Shown: positions 1 to 9,694, counted from the first letter of the stretch. The stretch: 64,000 bases of DNA from Pseudomonas japonica (GCF_900188455.1 NZ_FZOL01000023.1:54194-118193); one strand, 5' to 3'. Numbers and translations are program-made. The notes: generated by a model from the letters alone, not told the origin.

Positions 1-88
1 CGGGCAGGGGGCAGCCCGGTGCAGCCTGTAGCGCGAGGCGTGACAGGGTAGTGACGGCAAACACCATGGCGACGAACAGGACTGGCAC
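1..88 (-). CDS. Possible N-terminus of an exported protein (truncated by window edge)
   Basis: An open frame on the minus strand runs from a GTG at 88 (or ATG at 67) off the left edge without a stop. Its first residues read as a signal peptide: a hydrophobic stretch (VLFVAMVFAV) followed by small residues and a possible cleavage near ALQA. It would diverge from morA. About 28 codons are visible, so no family can be named and the start is uncertain. Codon choice looks like the neighbouring genes. Confidence 0.35.
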   Translation of the reverse strand, partial: MPVLFVAMVFAVTTLSRLALQAAPGCPLP

Positions 89-217
89 TTTGCCACGCTT
101 CAGGGCATGCTAGCCGCCCTTCGGGCGTCCGGCTTATAGTGCAGCCCTGGATCGCCGCCCGTGTGGTCGGCACTGACCACGCGCTGCCGCGTCCCAGCCA
201 TACCGCAGGATCACCGT

Positions 218-3200
218 TTGACCAATCTCAATCTGCCGTCTTCCTCGCGCAAAGCCTCCGCCGCGTCGGGTCAGTCCTTGCGCGGCTCGTTGAAGGGCGC
301 CCTGGCGATCCTGGTCCTGCTGTTGCTGGCGTTGCTGTCGTGGCAGACCCTGGAGCAGTACCGGCACACCCTGGCCGACCGCCGCCAGCACAGCATCGAC
401 GCCAACGCCGAACTGGCCGAGCGGATGACCCTGAACCTGGCCCTGGAAGCCCAGCGCGCCCGCAACCTGCTGCCCGCCGGCGCCACGCCACCGGACGCCG
501 AGGCCATGCCGGCGTTGTTCGGCCGTCTGCACCAGCGCCTGCCGGCGCTCGACAGCCTGGCCTGGGTCGCGGCCGACGGACGGATCCTGCGCGACAGCCT
601 GGACGACTCGCCCGACCAGGCCGAGATGGCCGAGTTGCTGCGCCGCAGTCACCAGCACGCTTATTTCTTCAACAACGCCGAGGGCAATGCCTTCGTCTAC
701 CTGCTGCTGCGCCAGAGCGACGACACGGACAGCCCCGGGTGGCTGCTGCGTTTCGAGCCGGCCTGGTACCAGCAACTGGCCGAACGCCTGGAACATGCCA
801 ATCCACCACAGTGGCAACTGGAGAACGGCCAGAGCGCCGAGGTCATCAGCGCTCACCTGCGCCTGCGTCCGCCGCCCTCGTCGAACAGCGAGGACGCGCC
901 GCTGCAAAGCGTGATGCTGGCCTTCATCGACAACAGCAACTGGCAACTGCGCGGCTTCCACGACGCCGAGCGCAGCCGTCGCGAGCTGCTCCCGGCGCTG
1001 ATCGGCAAGGCCATGTTCGGCGTGCTCTGCGCCCTGCTGCCGCTGCTCGCGCTGTTCAACATGCGGCGGCGCAACCTGCTGCTGCAGGAAGGCCGCCGAC
1101 GCTACCAGGACATTTTCGAAAGCACCGGCGTGGCCCTCTGCGTGCTCGACCTGTCCGGACTCACGACCCTCCTCGAGCGCCTGCGCCTGCGCAGCCGCAA
1201 CGACCTGGAGCGCCGCCTGGAAGCCGACCCGACCCTGCGCGAGCTGCTGCTGCGCGAACTGAAGGTCACCGAGGTCAACCAGGTCGCCCTGCACCTGCTC
1301 GGCGTCGATTGCAGCGAAGGCGCCTGGCGTCACCTGATCGCCGGCAATGCCCTGGACAACGACGGGGTCGGCCTGCATCTGGTCGGCGCGGTGCTGGACC
1401 ACCAGGCGCAACTGGAACTGGAAGTGCGTCTGCCCACCGACCAGGGCCTCGACCAGCACCTGTGGCTGATGGTGCGCTTCCCCGAACAGCGCCGCGACTA
1501 TCAGGCGGTGATCCTCAGCATCAGCGACATCACCAGCCGCAAGCGTGTCGAGCTGTCGCTGCTGGAGCGCGAAAGCTTCTGGTCCGATGTGGTACGCACC
1601 GTCCCCGACCAGCTCTACGTGCAGGATGTGCAGTCCCTGCGGATGATCTTCAGCAACCGCCACCTGGGCCAGACCCTGGGCTACGAGCGCCACGAGCTGG
1701 CCCGCATGGGCGAGTTCTTCTGGGAAATCCTCCTGCACCCGGAGGACGCCGAGCTGTATCGCGGCCTGCGCCAGCAGCAGCGCGAGAACGGCTATGTCGA
1801 ACAGTTGCATTGCCAGCTGCGCTTCCGTCACCACGACCAGCGCTGGCGCCGCTACGACATCCGTGAACAGGTGCTGACCCGTGACGCCAGCGGCCAGGTC
1901 ACACGGATCATCGGCGTGGCCAAGGACGTCACCGACCAGCTCGAAGCCAGCGAATCGCTGCGCGACAGCGAGCAGCGCTACCGCATGCTCGCCGAGAGCA
2001 TCAGCGACGTGATCTTCTCCACCGACGACCAGCTTCACCTCAATTACGTCAGTCCGTCGGTGCGCTCGGTACTGGGCTACGACGTCGAGTGGATCTTCAA
2101 CAACGGCTGGCAGTCGACCATCGCCAACCCGGCGCAACTGGCCGGCCTGTATACGCTGGTCGAACGGGTCAACCGCGCCCTCGGCGACGCCGCGCAACTG
2201 GAGGCCCTGCGCACCCAGGTGCCGACCCAGCTGTTCCTGTTCGACTGCCTGCGCGCCGATGGTCGCAAGATCCCCATCGAACTGCGCCTGGTACTGGTCT
2301 GGGACGAGCACGACCAATTCGGCGGGATCCTCGGCGTCGGTCGCGACATCAGCCAGCAGCGCCGCGCGGAAAAAGACCTGCGCATGGCGGCCACGGTCTT
2401 CGAGCACTCCACCTCGGCGATCCTGATCACCGACCCGGCCGGTTACATCGTCCAGGCCAACGAAGCGTTCAGCCGGGTCAGCGGCTACGCGGTGCGCGAT
2501 GTGCTCGACCAGTTGCCGAGCATGCTTACCGTCGACGACCAGCAGGATTCGCACCTGCGCTACGTGCTCAAGCAACTGCACCAGCGCGGTACCTGGGAAG
2601 GCGAGGTGTGGCTCAAGCGGCGCAATGGCGAACATTATCCGGCGTGGGTCGGCATCACTGCGGTGCTCGACGACGAAGGCGACCTGGCCAGCTACGTGTG
2701 CTTCTTCACCGACATCAGCGAGCGCAAGGCCAGCGAGCAGCGCATCCACCGCCTGGCCTACTACGACGCCCTCACCCACCTGCCCAACCGCACGCTGTTC
2801 CAGGACCGCCTGTACACCGCGCTGCAGCAGGCCGAGCGGCACAAGTCGTGGGTGGTGCTGATGTTCCTCGACCTCGACCGCTTCAAGCCGATCAACGACT
2901 CCCTCGGCCACGCCGCCGGCGACCGCATGCTCAAGGACATGGCCGAGCGCCTGCTCGATTGCGTCGACGACGACGACACCGTGGCGCGCATGGGCGGCGA
3001 CGAGTTCACCCTGCTCCTGCAGCCGCGGGCCACCCGCGAGATGGCGCTGAACCGCGCCATCCATGTCGCCGAACAGATCCTTGGCAGCCTGGTGCGGCCG
3101 TTCGTCCTGGAAAACCGCGAGTTCTTCGTCACCGCCAGCGTCGGCATCGCCCTCAGCCCGCAGGACGGCAGCGAGCTGAGCCAGTTGATGAAGAACGCCG

Positions 3201-4066
3201 ATACCGCGATGTACCACGCCAAGGAGCGCGGCAAGAACAACTTCCAGTTCTACCAGGCGGACATGAACGCCAGCGCCCTGGAGCGCCTGGAACTGGAAAG
3301 CGACCTGCGCCATGCCCTGGAGCAGAACGAGTTCATCCTTTATTACCAACCGCAGTTCAGCGGCGACGGCAAGCGCCTGACCGGTGCCGAGGCACTGCTG
3401 CGCTGGCGCCATCCGCAACGCGGGCTGGTGCCGCCGGGCGACTTCATCCCGGTGATCGAGGAGCTCGGCCTGGTGGTGGACGTCGGCGACTGGGTCATCG
3501 CCGAGGCCTGCCGCCAGCTCAAGGCCTGGCATCAGGCGCGGGTGCGGGTACCCAAGGTGTCGGTGAACATCTCGGCACGGCAGTTCTCCGACGGCCAGTT
3601 GGGCAATCGCATCGCCAGTATCCTCAAGGACACCGGCCTGCCGCCGGCGTGCCTGGAACTGGAACTGACCGAAAGCATCCTGATGCGCGAAGTGCACGAG
3701 GCCATGCAGATCCTCGACAGCCTGAAGAACCTCGGCCTGAGCATCGCGGTCGACGACTTCGGCACCGGCTACTCGTCGCTCAACTACCTCAAGCAGTTCC
3801 CCATCGACGTGCTGAAGATCGACCGTACCTTCGTCGACGGTCTGCCGGAAGGCGAGCAGGACGCGCAGATCGCCCGGGCGATCATCGCCATGGCCCACAG
3901 CCTCAACCTGGCGGTGATCGCCGAGGGCGTGGAAACCCACGAGCAGTTGGAGTTCCTCCGCGAGCATGGCTGCGACGAGGTGCAGGGTTACCTGTTCGGC
4001 CGGCCGATGCCGGCCAACCAGTTCGAAGCGCAATTCAGCAACGAAACCCTGTTCATGCTCGAGTAG
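218..4066 (+). CDS. morA: MorA-type membrane PAS-GGDEF-EAL cyclic-di-GMP regulator
   Basis: Dual-domain c-di-GMP enzyme of about 1282 residues. A membrane segment at about 26-46 and a second at about 260-280 enclose a periplasmic region. Four PAS-like modules follow, then GGDEF (926-930) and an EAL domain (E1058 in EALL, plus TES, DDFGTGYSS and KIDRTFV motifs). Both catalytic signatures are intact, so it could both make and degrade c-di-GMP. The inhibitory RxxD site five residues before GGDEF reads DDDD. The family controls flagellar timing, motility and biofilm in Pseudomonas. I chose TTG 218 because AGGA stands seven bases upstream; a longer frame begins at GTG 161 without a ribosome site. 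The morA-glyA order matches PA4601-PA4602 of P. aeruginosa. Confidence 0.9.
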   Translation: MTNLNLPSSSRKASAASGQSLRGSLKGALAILVLLLLALLSWQTLEQYRHTLADRRQHSIDANAELAERMTLNLALEAQRARNLLPAGATPPDAEAMPALFGRLHQRLPALDSLAWVAADGRILRDSLDDSPDQAEMAELLRRSHQHAYFFNNAEGNAFVYLLLRQSDDTDSPGWLLRFEPAWYQQLAERLEHANPPQWQLENGQSAEVISAHLRLRPPPSSNSEDAPLQSVMLAFIDNSNWQLRGFHDAERSRRELLPALIGKAMFGVLCALLPLLALFNMRRRNLLLQEGRRRYQDIFESTGVALCVLDLSGLTTLLERLRLRSRNDLERRLEADPTLRELLLRELKVTEVNQVALHLLGVDCSEGAWRHLIAGNALDNDGVGLHLVGAVLDHQAQLELEVRLPTDQGLDQHLWLMVRFPEQRRDYQAVILSISDITSRKRVELSLLERESFWSDVVRTVPDQLYVQDVQSLRMIFSNRHLGQTLGYERHELARMGEFFWEILLHPEDAELYRGLRQQQRENGYVEQLHCQLRFRHHDQRWRRYDIREQVLTRDASGQVTRIIGVAKDVTDQLEASESLRDSEQRYRMLAESISDVIFSTDDQLHLNYVSPSVRSVLGYDVEWIFNNGWQSTIANPAQLAGLYTLVERVNRALGDAAQLEALRTQVPTQLFLFDCLRADGRKIPIELRLVLVWDEHDQFGGILGVGRDISQQRRAEKDLRMAATVFEHSTSAILITDPAGYIVQANEAFSRVSGYAVRDVLDQLPSMLTVDDQQDSHLRYVLKQLHQRGTWEGEVWLKRRNGEHYPAWVGITAVLDDEGDLASYVCFFTDISERKASEQRIHRLAYYDALTHLPNRTLFQDRLYTALQQAERHKSWVVLMFLDLDRFKPINDSLGHAAGDRMLKDMAERLLDCVDDDDTVARMGGDEFTLLLQPRATREMALNRAIHVAEQILGSLVRPFVLENREFFVTASVGIALSPQDGSELSQLMKNADTAMYHAKERGKNNFQFYQADMNASALERLELESDLRHALEQNEFILYYQPQFSGDGKRLTGAEALLRWRHPQRGLVPPGDFIPVIEELGLVVDVGDWVIAEACRQLKAWHQARVRVPKVSVNISARQFSDGQLGNRIASILKDTGLPPACLELELTESILMREVHEAMQILDSLKNLGLSIAVDDFGTGYSSLNYLKQFPIDVLKIDRTFVDGLPEGEQDAQIARAIIAMAHSLNLAVIAEGVETHEQLEFLREHGCDEVQGYLFGRPMPANQFEAQFSNETLFMLE

Positions 4067-4184
4067 TGCCGGGATTCAAGCTGCTTGAATCCCATTTGTC
4101 CGCCAGATGATCCCCTTTCATATGCCAGACAAAAGTCTATGGGGTAGAATGCCCCCCTTTTCAGCCCGATCCTTGAGGACCGCC

Positions 4185-5438
4185 ATGTTCAGCCGTGATT
4201 TGACCATTGCCAAGTACGACGCCGAGCTCTTCGAAGCCATGCAGCAGGAAGCCCAGCGCCAGGAAGAGCACATCGAGCTGATCGCTTCGGAAAACTACAC
4301 CAGCCCAGCCGTGATGGAAGCTCAAGGCTCGGTTCTGACCAACAAGTACGCCGAAGGCTACCCGGGCAAGCGTTACTACGGTGGTTGCGAGTACGTCGAC
4401 GTGGTCGAGCAACTGGCCATCGATCGCGCCAAGGAACTGTTCGGCGCCGACTACGCCAACGTCCAGCCGCACGCCGGTTCGCAAGCCAACGCCGCTGTCT
4501 ACCTGGCCCTGCTGCAGGCCGGCGACACCATCCTGGGCATGAGCCTGGCCCACGGCGGTCACCTGACCCACGGCGCCGCCGTGAGCTCGTCGGGCAAGCT
4601 GTACAACGCCATCCAGTACGGCATCGACGGCAACGGCCTGATCGACTACGACGAAGTCGAGCGCCTGGCGGTCGAGCACAAGCCGAAGATGATCGTCGCC
4701 GGTTTCTCGGCCTACTCGCAGGTCCTGGACTTCGCCCGCTTCCGCGCCATCGCCGACAAAGTGGGTGCCTACCTGTTCGTCGACATGGCCCACGTTGCCG
4801 GCCTGGTTGCCGCTGGCGTGTACCCGAACCCTGTTCCGTTCGCCGACGTGGTCACCACCACCACTCACAAGACCCTGCGTGGTCCGCGTGGTGGCCTGAT
4901 CCTCGCTCGCGCCAACGCCGACATCGAGAAGAAGCTGAACTCCGCGGTCTTCCCGGGCGCCCAGGGCGGCCCGCTGGAGCACGTGATCGCCGCCAAGGCC
5001 ATCTGCTTCAAGGAAGCGCTGCAACCTGAGTTCAAGGCTTACCAGCAGCAGGTGGTGAAGAACGCCCAGGCCATGGCCAGCGTGTTCATCGAGCGTGGTT
5101 TCGACGTGGTGTCCGGCGGCACCCAGAACCACCTGTTCCTGCTCTCGCTGATCAAGCAGGAGATCTCCGGTAAAGATGCCGACGCTGCCCTGGGCCGCGC
5201 CTACATCACCGTGAACAAGAACTCCGTCCCGAACGACCCACGTTCCCCGTTCGTCACCTCCGGCCTGCGCTTCGGCACCCCGGCCGTGACCACTCGCGGT
5301 TTCAAGGAAACCGAGTGCAAGGAACTGGCTGGCTGGATCTGCGACATCCTCGCCGACCTGAACAACGAAGCGGTGATCGACGCCGTTCGCGAGAAGGTCA
5401 AGGCCATCTGCAAGAAGCTGCCGGTCTACGGCAACTGA
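4185..5438 (+). CDS. glyA: Serine hydroxymethyltransferase
   Basis: PLP enzyme converting serine and tetrahydrofolate to glycine and 5,10-methylene-THF, the main cytosolic one-carbon source. It is 417 residues long, the usual size. The Schiff-base lysine is K229 in the TTTTHKTLRGPRGG motif, the same number as in E. coli. The N-terminus MFSRDLTIAKYD and the IELIASENYTS segment are typical. ATG 4185 follows a TTGAGGA ribosome site; upstream in-frame codons (from 4107) belong to the leader, which carries a TAGAAT -10-like hexamer at 4145-4150. It is transcribed alone and ends in a strong terminator. Confidence 0.98.
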   Translation: MFSRDLTIAKYDAELFEAMQQEAQRQEEHIELIASENYTSPAVMEAQGSVLTNKYAEGYPGKRYYGGCEYVDVVEQLAIDRAKELFGADYANVQPHAGSQANAAVYLALLQAGDTILGMSLAHGGHLTHGAAVSSSGKLYNAIQYGIDGNGLIDYDEVERLAVEHKPKMIVAGFSAYSQVLDFARFRAIADKVGAYLFVDMAHVAGLVAAGVYPNPVPFADVVTTTTHKTLRGPRGGLILARANADIEKKLNSAVFPGAQGGPLEHVIAAKAICFKEALQPEFKAYQQQVVKNAQAMASVFIERGFDVVSGGTQNHLFLLSLIKQEISGKDADAALGRAYITVNKNSVPNDPRSPFVTSGLRFGTPAVTTRGFKETECKELAGWICDILADLNNEAVIDAVREKVKAICKKLPVYGN

Positions 5439-5453
5439 TTCAGGGCTGAAATG

Positions 5454-5490
5454 AAAAAACCGATGCCGGGTGACCGGCATCGGTTTTTTT
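5454..5490 (+). terminator. Rho-independent terminator of glyA
   Basis: A run of six A is followed by the stem CCGATGCCGG / CCGGCATCGG with a short loop and then seven T. The symmetry of A and T tracts means it can also work for transcripts arriving from the right on the minus strand. Confidence 0.92.
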
Positions 5491-5517
5491 ATGGGACATC
5501 GGTTCTGGCCAGAACCT

Positions 5518-5606
5518 GTAGGAGCGTGGCTTGCCCGCGAAAGGACCGCGCAGCGGTCCCGAATGGGCCTGCTTTGCAGGCCTTCGCGGGCAAGCCGCGC
5601 TCCTAC
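5518..5606. repeat. REPIN-type element (two inverted REP sequences)
   Basis: The left arm GTAGGAGCGTGGCTTGCCCG is answered by its near-complement at 5581-5606 (ending CTCCTAC). Inside are two shorter hairpins (GGACCGCGCAGCGGTCC and GGCCTGCTTTGCAGGCC). The same family recurs near 15.9, 19.0, 23.4, 26.7, 29.8 and 35.3 kb. Confidence 0.85.
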
Positions 5607-5616
5607 GGGGATAACG

Positions 5617-6597
5617 TCAGGCCCGAAGATCGCGACCCAACGCCTCGAACCCCACCCGGATCTTCTCTTCCGGCAGCTCATCGGCGATGAACACCATCAC
5701 GCTCTCACGCGCCTCGCCCTCGGCCCATTCGGTATCCCAGTCGAAGCCATACAGCTTCAACACCCCCTGGAACACCAGGCGCCGCTCCTCGCCGGTGATG
5801 TTCAGCACGCCCTTGTAGCGCAGCAACTGCTTGCCATGCTCCTCCAGCAATTCGTTCATGAAGTCGCTGAGGCGATCGATGTCCAGCGGCGTTTCCGTGC
5901 GCAGAACCAGGCTGGAAATGCGGTCTGGCGTGCTCGTCCCGCCGACTGGCCGCAGGAGCATCCCACCACCCAGGTCAGCATTGAGATTGAAACCACGCAC
6001 ATCCAGCAATTCGGCCAGGTCGATCCGGCCATGCTCCACCACCCGCACCGGCACGCGGCGGTTGATCCGGCTCAGTCGCGCGATCAGCGCATCGACCGTG
6101 GCCTCGTCCACCAGGTCGGTCTTGCTCAGCAGCAGGCGGTCGGCGAAACCGACCTGGGCCTGGGCGATGGCCTGGGTCAGGTGCAGTTCGGCATGCGCGG
6201 CATCGACCAGGGTGATGATGCCGTCGAGGATGTAGCGCTCGCGCAATTCCTCGTCGATGAAGAAGGTCTGCGCCACCGGTGCCGGATCGGCCAGGCCGGT
6301 GCACTCGATCACCAGGCGGTCGAAGGCGATCTCGCCGCTGTCCAGGCGCTCCAGCAGGAGGAACAGGGCCTTGGTCAGGTCGGTGTGGATGCTGCAGCAG
6401 ACACAGCCGTTGGCCAGGGTCATGACCTGGACCGGCGCGTCGCCGAGCAACTGGCTGTCGATGCCGGCATCGCTGAATTCGTTTTCGATGACGGCGATTT
6501 TCAGGCCGTGCTCGGCCTTGAGGATGTGCCGCAGCAAGGTGGTCTTGCCGGCACCCAGAAAGCCGCTGAGCACGGTCACGGGAATGGGGGAATGCAC
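5617..6597 (-). CDS. yjiA: COG0523 (CobW/YjiA-type) metal-binding GTPase
   Basis: G3E-family P-loop GTPase of 326 residues. Walker A is GFLGAGKTT (12-20), the conserved metal-binding CxCC motif is C65/C67/C68 in NGCVCCS, and ECTGLADP and SKTDL correspond to the G-motifs. The C-terminal CobW domain occupies the last third. The GTG start lies downstream of AGGAG. It is the last gene of cstA-yjiX-yjiA, an arrangement also found in E. coli (btsT/yjiX/yjiA). The family acts in metal delivery; the client here is unknown. Confidence 0.9.
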   Translation of the reverse strand: MHSPIPVTVLSGFLGAGKTTLLRHILKAEHGLKIAVIENEFSDAGIDSQLLGDAPVQVMTLANGCVCCSIHTDLTKALFLLLERLDSGEIAFDRLVIECTGLADPAPVAQTFFIDEELRERYILDGIITLVDAAHAELHLTQAIAQAQVGFADRLLLSKTDLVDEATVDALIARLSRINRRVPVRVVEHGRIDLAELLDVRGFNLNADLGGGMLLRPVGGTSTPDRISSLVLRTETPLDIDRLSDFMNELLEEHGKQLLRYKGVLNITGEERRLVFQGVLKLYGFDWDTEWAEGEARESVMVFIADELPEEKIRVGFEALGRDLRA

Positions 6598-6627
6598 GCG
6601 GGAAATTCTCCTGACGCTGAAAATGAC

Positions 6628-6657
6628 TGTGGGAGCCCGGCGCGCCGGGCTCCCACA
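6628..6657. repeat. 30-bp perfect palindrome between yjiX and yjiA
   Basis: Two 15-bp arms (TGTGGGAGCCCGGCG and its exact complement) abut without a spacer. The element sits 31 bp before the yjiA start, inside the operon. The GTGGGAGC end resembles the REP variant at 38.8 and 43.5 kb. In RNA it would form a very stable hairpin that could reduce or terminate read-through into yjiA, or protect the upstream message. Confidence 0.8.
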
Positions 6658-6685
6658 GGTGTGTCACTGACTCAAGCGCGGCCTT

Positions 6686-6883
6686 TCAACAGCACTTGGG
6701 CCCACCCTTGCCACCGTAACGGGCTTCCTGGCGTTCGCGGAAGAACGCCTCGTAGCTCATCACCGGTTTGTCCGGGTGCTTGGTCTGCATGTGCTCGACA
6801 TAGTTGTCGTAGTCGGGCATGCCGACCATCAGGCGGGCTGCCTGCCCCAGGTACTTACCCAGTCGACCCAGGTCGTTGAACAT
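6686..6883 (-). CDS. yjiX: YbdD/YjiX small protein
   Basis: A 65-residue protein with the family features: an LGKYLGQAARLMVGMPDYDNYVEHM core and an MSYEAFFRERQEARYGGKGGPKCC tail ending in two cysteines. Genes of this family sit directly after cstA/btsT carbon-starvation transporters, as here with a 15-bp gap. Its function is unknown; it is thought to assist the transporter. GAGGAC precedes the ATG. Confidence 0.93.
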   Translation of the reverse strand: MFNDLGRLGKYLGQAARLMVGMPDYDNYVEHMQTKHPDKPVMSYEAFFRERQEARYGGKGGPKCC

Positions 6884-6898
6884 GATTGCAGTCCTCGA

Positions 6899-8965
6899 TC
6901 ACGCGTCCGGCAGAGCCTGGAACGGGGTTTCCTTGTCGCTGCGTTCTTTCTTGCCGAGGGCGGCATAACCGACCTTGAGCGCGAAGAACAGCACGCTGAA
7001 GACCACGACCAGGAACAGCACGGTCAGGGTCGCGTTGGTGTAGGCGTTGAAGATCACATGCTGCATCTGCCCGATGTCCTTGGCCGGAGCCAGGACCTGA
7101 CCGGCTTCCAGCGCGGTGCTGTACTTCTTGGCCAGGGCCAGGAAGCCCACGGCCGGGTTCGGGTCGAACAGCTTGATCAGGCCGGCGGTGGTGGTGCAGA
7201 TCAGCAGCCACACGGCCGGCACCAGGGTGACCCAGATGTAGCGCTGACGCTTCATCTTGATCAGGACCACGGTGCCGAGCATCAGGGCGATACCGGCGAG
7301 CATCTGGTTGGAGATGCCGAACAGCGGCCACAAGGTGTTGATGCCACCCAGCGGATCGATCACGCCCTGGTACAGCAGGTAGCCCCAGAGCGCCACGCAG
7401 CCGGCGGTGGCGAGCAGGTTGGCGCCCCACGACTCGGTACGTTTCAGCGCCGGGACGAAGCTGCCCAGCAGGTCCTGGAGCATGAAGCGACCGGCACGGG
7501 TACCGGCGTCCACCGCGGTGAGGATGAACAGCGCCTCGAACAGGATCGCGAAGTGGTACCAGAAGGCCATGGTGTTTTCACCCGGCAGCACCTGGTGGAG
7601 GATCTGCGCGATACCCACCGCCAGGGTCGGCGCACCGCCGGCACGGGCCAGGATGGTGTGCTCGCCGATGTCGCGGGCAGTCGCTTCCAGTTGTTCCGGG
7701 GTGATGGTGAAGCCCCAGCTGCTGACGGTCTGCGCCACCGACACGACGTCGGCACCGACCACCGCCGCCGGGCTGTTCATGGCGAAGTACACGCCCGGCT
7801 CGATCACCGAAGCGGCGACCATGGCCATGATGGCGACGAACGACTCCATGAGCATGCCGCCGTAGCCGATGTAGCGGGCGTTCACTTCGTTGTCCAGCAG
7901 CTTCGGCGTGGTCCCCGAGGAGATCAGCGCGTGGAAGCCGGACACCGCGCCGCAGGCGATGGTGATGAACAGGAACGGGAACAGGGTGCCTTTCCACACC
8001 GGACCGGTGCCGTCGGTGAACTGGGTCAGCGCCGGCATTTTCAGCTCGGGAGCGATGATCAGGATGCCGATGGCCAGGCCGACGATGGTGCCGATCTTGA
8101 GGAAGGTCGACAGGTAGTCACGCGGCGCCAGCACCAGCCACACCGGCAGCACCGCGGCGACGAAGCCGTAGCCCACCAGCATCCAGGTGATCTGCACGCC
8201 GGTGAAGGTGAACGCCGGGCCCCACACCGGATCCGCGGCGATCTGGCCCCCCAGCCAGATCGACAGCAGCAGCAGGACCACGCCGATCACCGAGATCTCG
8301 CCGATATGCCCCGGGCGGATATAGCGCATGTAAATGCCCATGAACATCGCGATCGGGATGGTCGCCATGACCGTGAACATGCCCCATGGGCTTTCCGCCA
8401 GGGCCTTGACCACGATCAGCGCCAGCACCGCGAGGATGATGATCATGATCAGGAAGCAGCCGAACAGGGCGATGGTTCCGGGAATCCGGCCCATCTCCTC
8501 GCGCACCATGTCGCCCAGGGAGCGGCCGTTGCGACGGGTGGAGAGGAATAGCACCATGAAGTCCTGCACCGCGCCGGCCAGGACCACACCGGCGATCAGC
8601 CAGAGGGTGCCGGGCAGGTAACCCATCTGCGCGGCGAGCACCGGGCCGACCAGCGGGCCGGCGCCGGCGATGGCGGCGAAATGGTGACCGAAGAGGATGT
8701 GCTTGTTGGTCGGGACGTAGTCCAGGCCATCGTTGTTGAGCACCGCGGGCGTGGCCCGACGCGGGTCCAGTTGCATCACCTTGGTGGCGATGAACAGGCT
8801 GTAGTAACGGTACGCGACCAGGTAGATCGCCACCGAGGCGACGACAATCCACAAGGCATTGATGGCTTCGCCACGCCGCAGGGCAACCACCCCGAGCGCG
8901 CAGGCCCCTAGTACTGCCAGCGCCAGCCAGGGAATATGGCGGGCCAGGCTATTATTGTTGTTCAT
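6899..8965 (-). CDS. cstA: CstA/BtsT-family carbon starvation transporter (pyruvate or peptide)
   Basis: Inner-membrane protein of 688 residues with about 16-18 hydrophobic segments. Family motifs include the RRATPAVLNNDGLDYVPTNK segment, FGHHFAAIAGAGPLVGPVLAAQMGYLP and the GVSGFHALISSGTTPK-like stretch. Members import pyruvate or peptides when preferred carbon is exhausted. It is the first gene of the operon with yjiX and yjiA. A GGAAGCG ribosome site precedes the ATG. The exact substrate cannot be read from sequence. Confidence 0.93.
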   Translation of the reverse strand: MNNNNSLARHIPWLALAVLGACALGVVALRRGEAINALWIVVASVAIYLVAYRYYSLFIATKVMQLDPRRATPAVLNNDGLDYVPTNKHILFGHHFAAIAGAGPLVGPVLAAQMGYLPGTLWLIAGVVLAGAVQDFMVLFLSTRRNGRSLGDMVREEMGRIPGTIALFGCFLIMIIILAVLALIVVKALAESPWGMFTVMATIPIAMFMGIYMRYIRPGHIGEISVIGVVLLLLSIWLGGQIAADPVWGPAFTFTGVQITWMLVGYGFVAAVLPVWLVLAPRDYLSTFLKIGTIVGLAIGILIIAPELKMPALTQFTDGTGPVWKGTLFPFLFITIACGAVSGFHALISSGTTPKLLDNEVNARYIGYGGMLMESFVAIMAMVAASVIEPGVYFAMNSPAAVVGADVVSVAQTVSSWGFTITPEQLEATARDIGEHTILARAGGAPTLAVGIAQILHQVLPGENTMAFWYHFAILFEALFILTAVDAGTRAGRFMLQDLLGSFVPALKRTESWGANLLATAGCVALWGYLLYQGVIDPLGGINTLWPLFGISNQMLAGIALMLGTVVLIKMKRQRYIWVTLVPAVWLLICTTTAGLIKLFDPNPAVGFLALAKKYSTALEAGQVLAPAKDIGQMQHVIFNAYTNATLTVLFLVVVFSVLFFALKVGYAALGKKERSDKETPFQALPDA

Positions 8966-9148
8966 GGTTCGCTTCCAGCTAGTGGATAAAAGGTAGCCCC
9001 CGGAGTCTAGCGAGACTCACTGGAAAGGCCAGCCCCAACGTTGGTCTAGAGCCTCCAGAGCCCATGGCCACCACGCAAGATTGCGCCCCTCGGCAAACGC
9101 TGGCAAGCGCTGCGCTATAGTTCACAGGTCCCCCCCGGAGGCCTGAAC

Positions 9149-9514
9149 ATGAACGAGCAAAACGATCGTCGCCGCTTCAAACGCATTGCCTTCGACGCCC
9201 CCACCGAATTGATCCAGGGTGCCCGGCGCTGGCCGGTCGAGCTGATCGATATTTCCTTCAAAGGCCTGCTGGTCGAGGCCCCCGCCGACTGGGATGCCGA
9301 TGGCGAGCAACCGTTCGAGGCCGAAATCCACCTGGACGAGGACGCGAAGGTGGTCATGCAGGTGCAACTGCGTCATCTGGACAACGCGCAACTGGGTTTC
9401 GTCTGCCTGTATATCGATATCGTCTCGATGGAACATTTGCGCCGCATCGTGGAGCTCAATCTGCCTGACCGCACCGAGTTGATGCGTGAATTGCACGAAT
9501 TGATCGAAGTTTAA
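9149..9514 (+). CDS. mapZ: MapZ-type single-domain PilZ c-di-GMP receptor
   Basis: A 121-residue PilZ protein. The c-di-GMP-binding motifs are present: RRRFKR (residues 7-12) and DISFKG (34-39, DxSxxG type). The P. aeruginosa homologue PA4608 (MapZ) binds c-di-GMP and inhibits the chemotaxis methyltransferase CheR1, linking c-di-GMP to chemotaxis. Neighbours (cstA operon, radA nearby) match that locus. GGAGG stands 8 bp before ATG and TATAGT at 9116-9121 could be the -10. Confidence 0.9.
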   Translation: MNEQNDRRRFKRIAFDAPTELIQGARRWPVELIDISFKGLLVEAPADWDADGEQPFEAEIHLDEDAKVVMQVQLRHLDNAQLGFVCLYIDIVSMEHLRRIVELNLPDRTELMRELHELIEV

Positions 9515-9694
9515 AATCTTTTAGCCTGCTATCGATTCCCCTGCCCACGACTTTCTTGTCCACTCCGACAGCTTTTTTCACGCTGTACACGGTTATTTCG
9601 TCGCCGTGATACAGCGTGCCAATCCACTTGGAACGATTGATGCACAGTACAAAAGGCCAAATCAATGGCCCTACTGTTGCTGCGCCAATCGATA

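Noticed and set aside
134..4033. 1299-residue minus-strand frame opposite morA
   Set aside because: High-GC antisense shadow: its sequence is rich in repeated His/Gln/Val/Glu typical of reverse frames and has no domain; morA has clear domains.
4107..4184. 26-codon extension of glyA
   Set aside because: No ribosome site, and the family N-terminus begins at MFSRDL.
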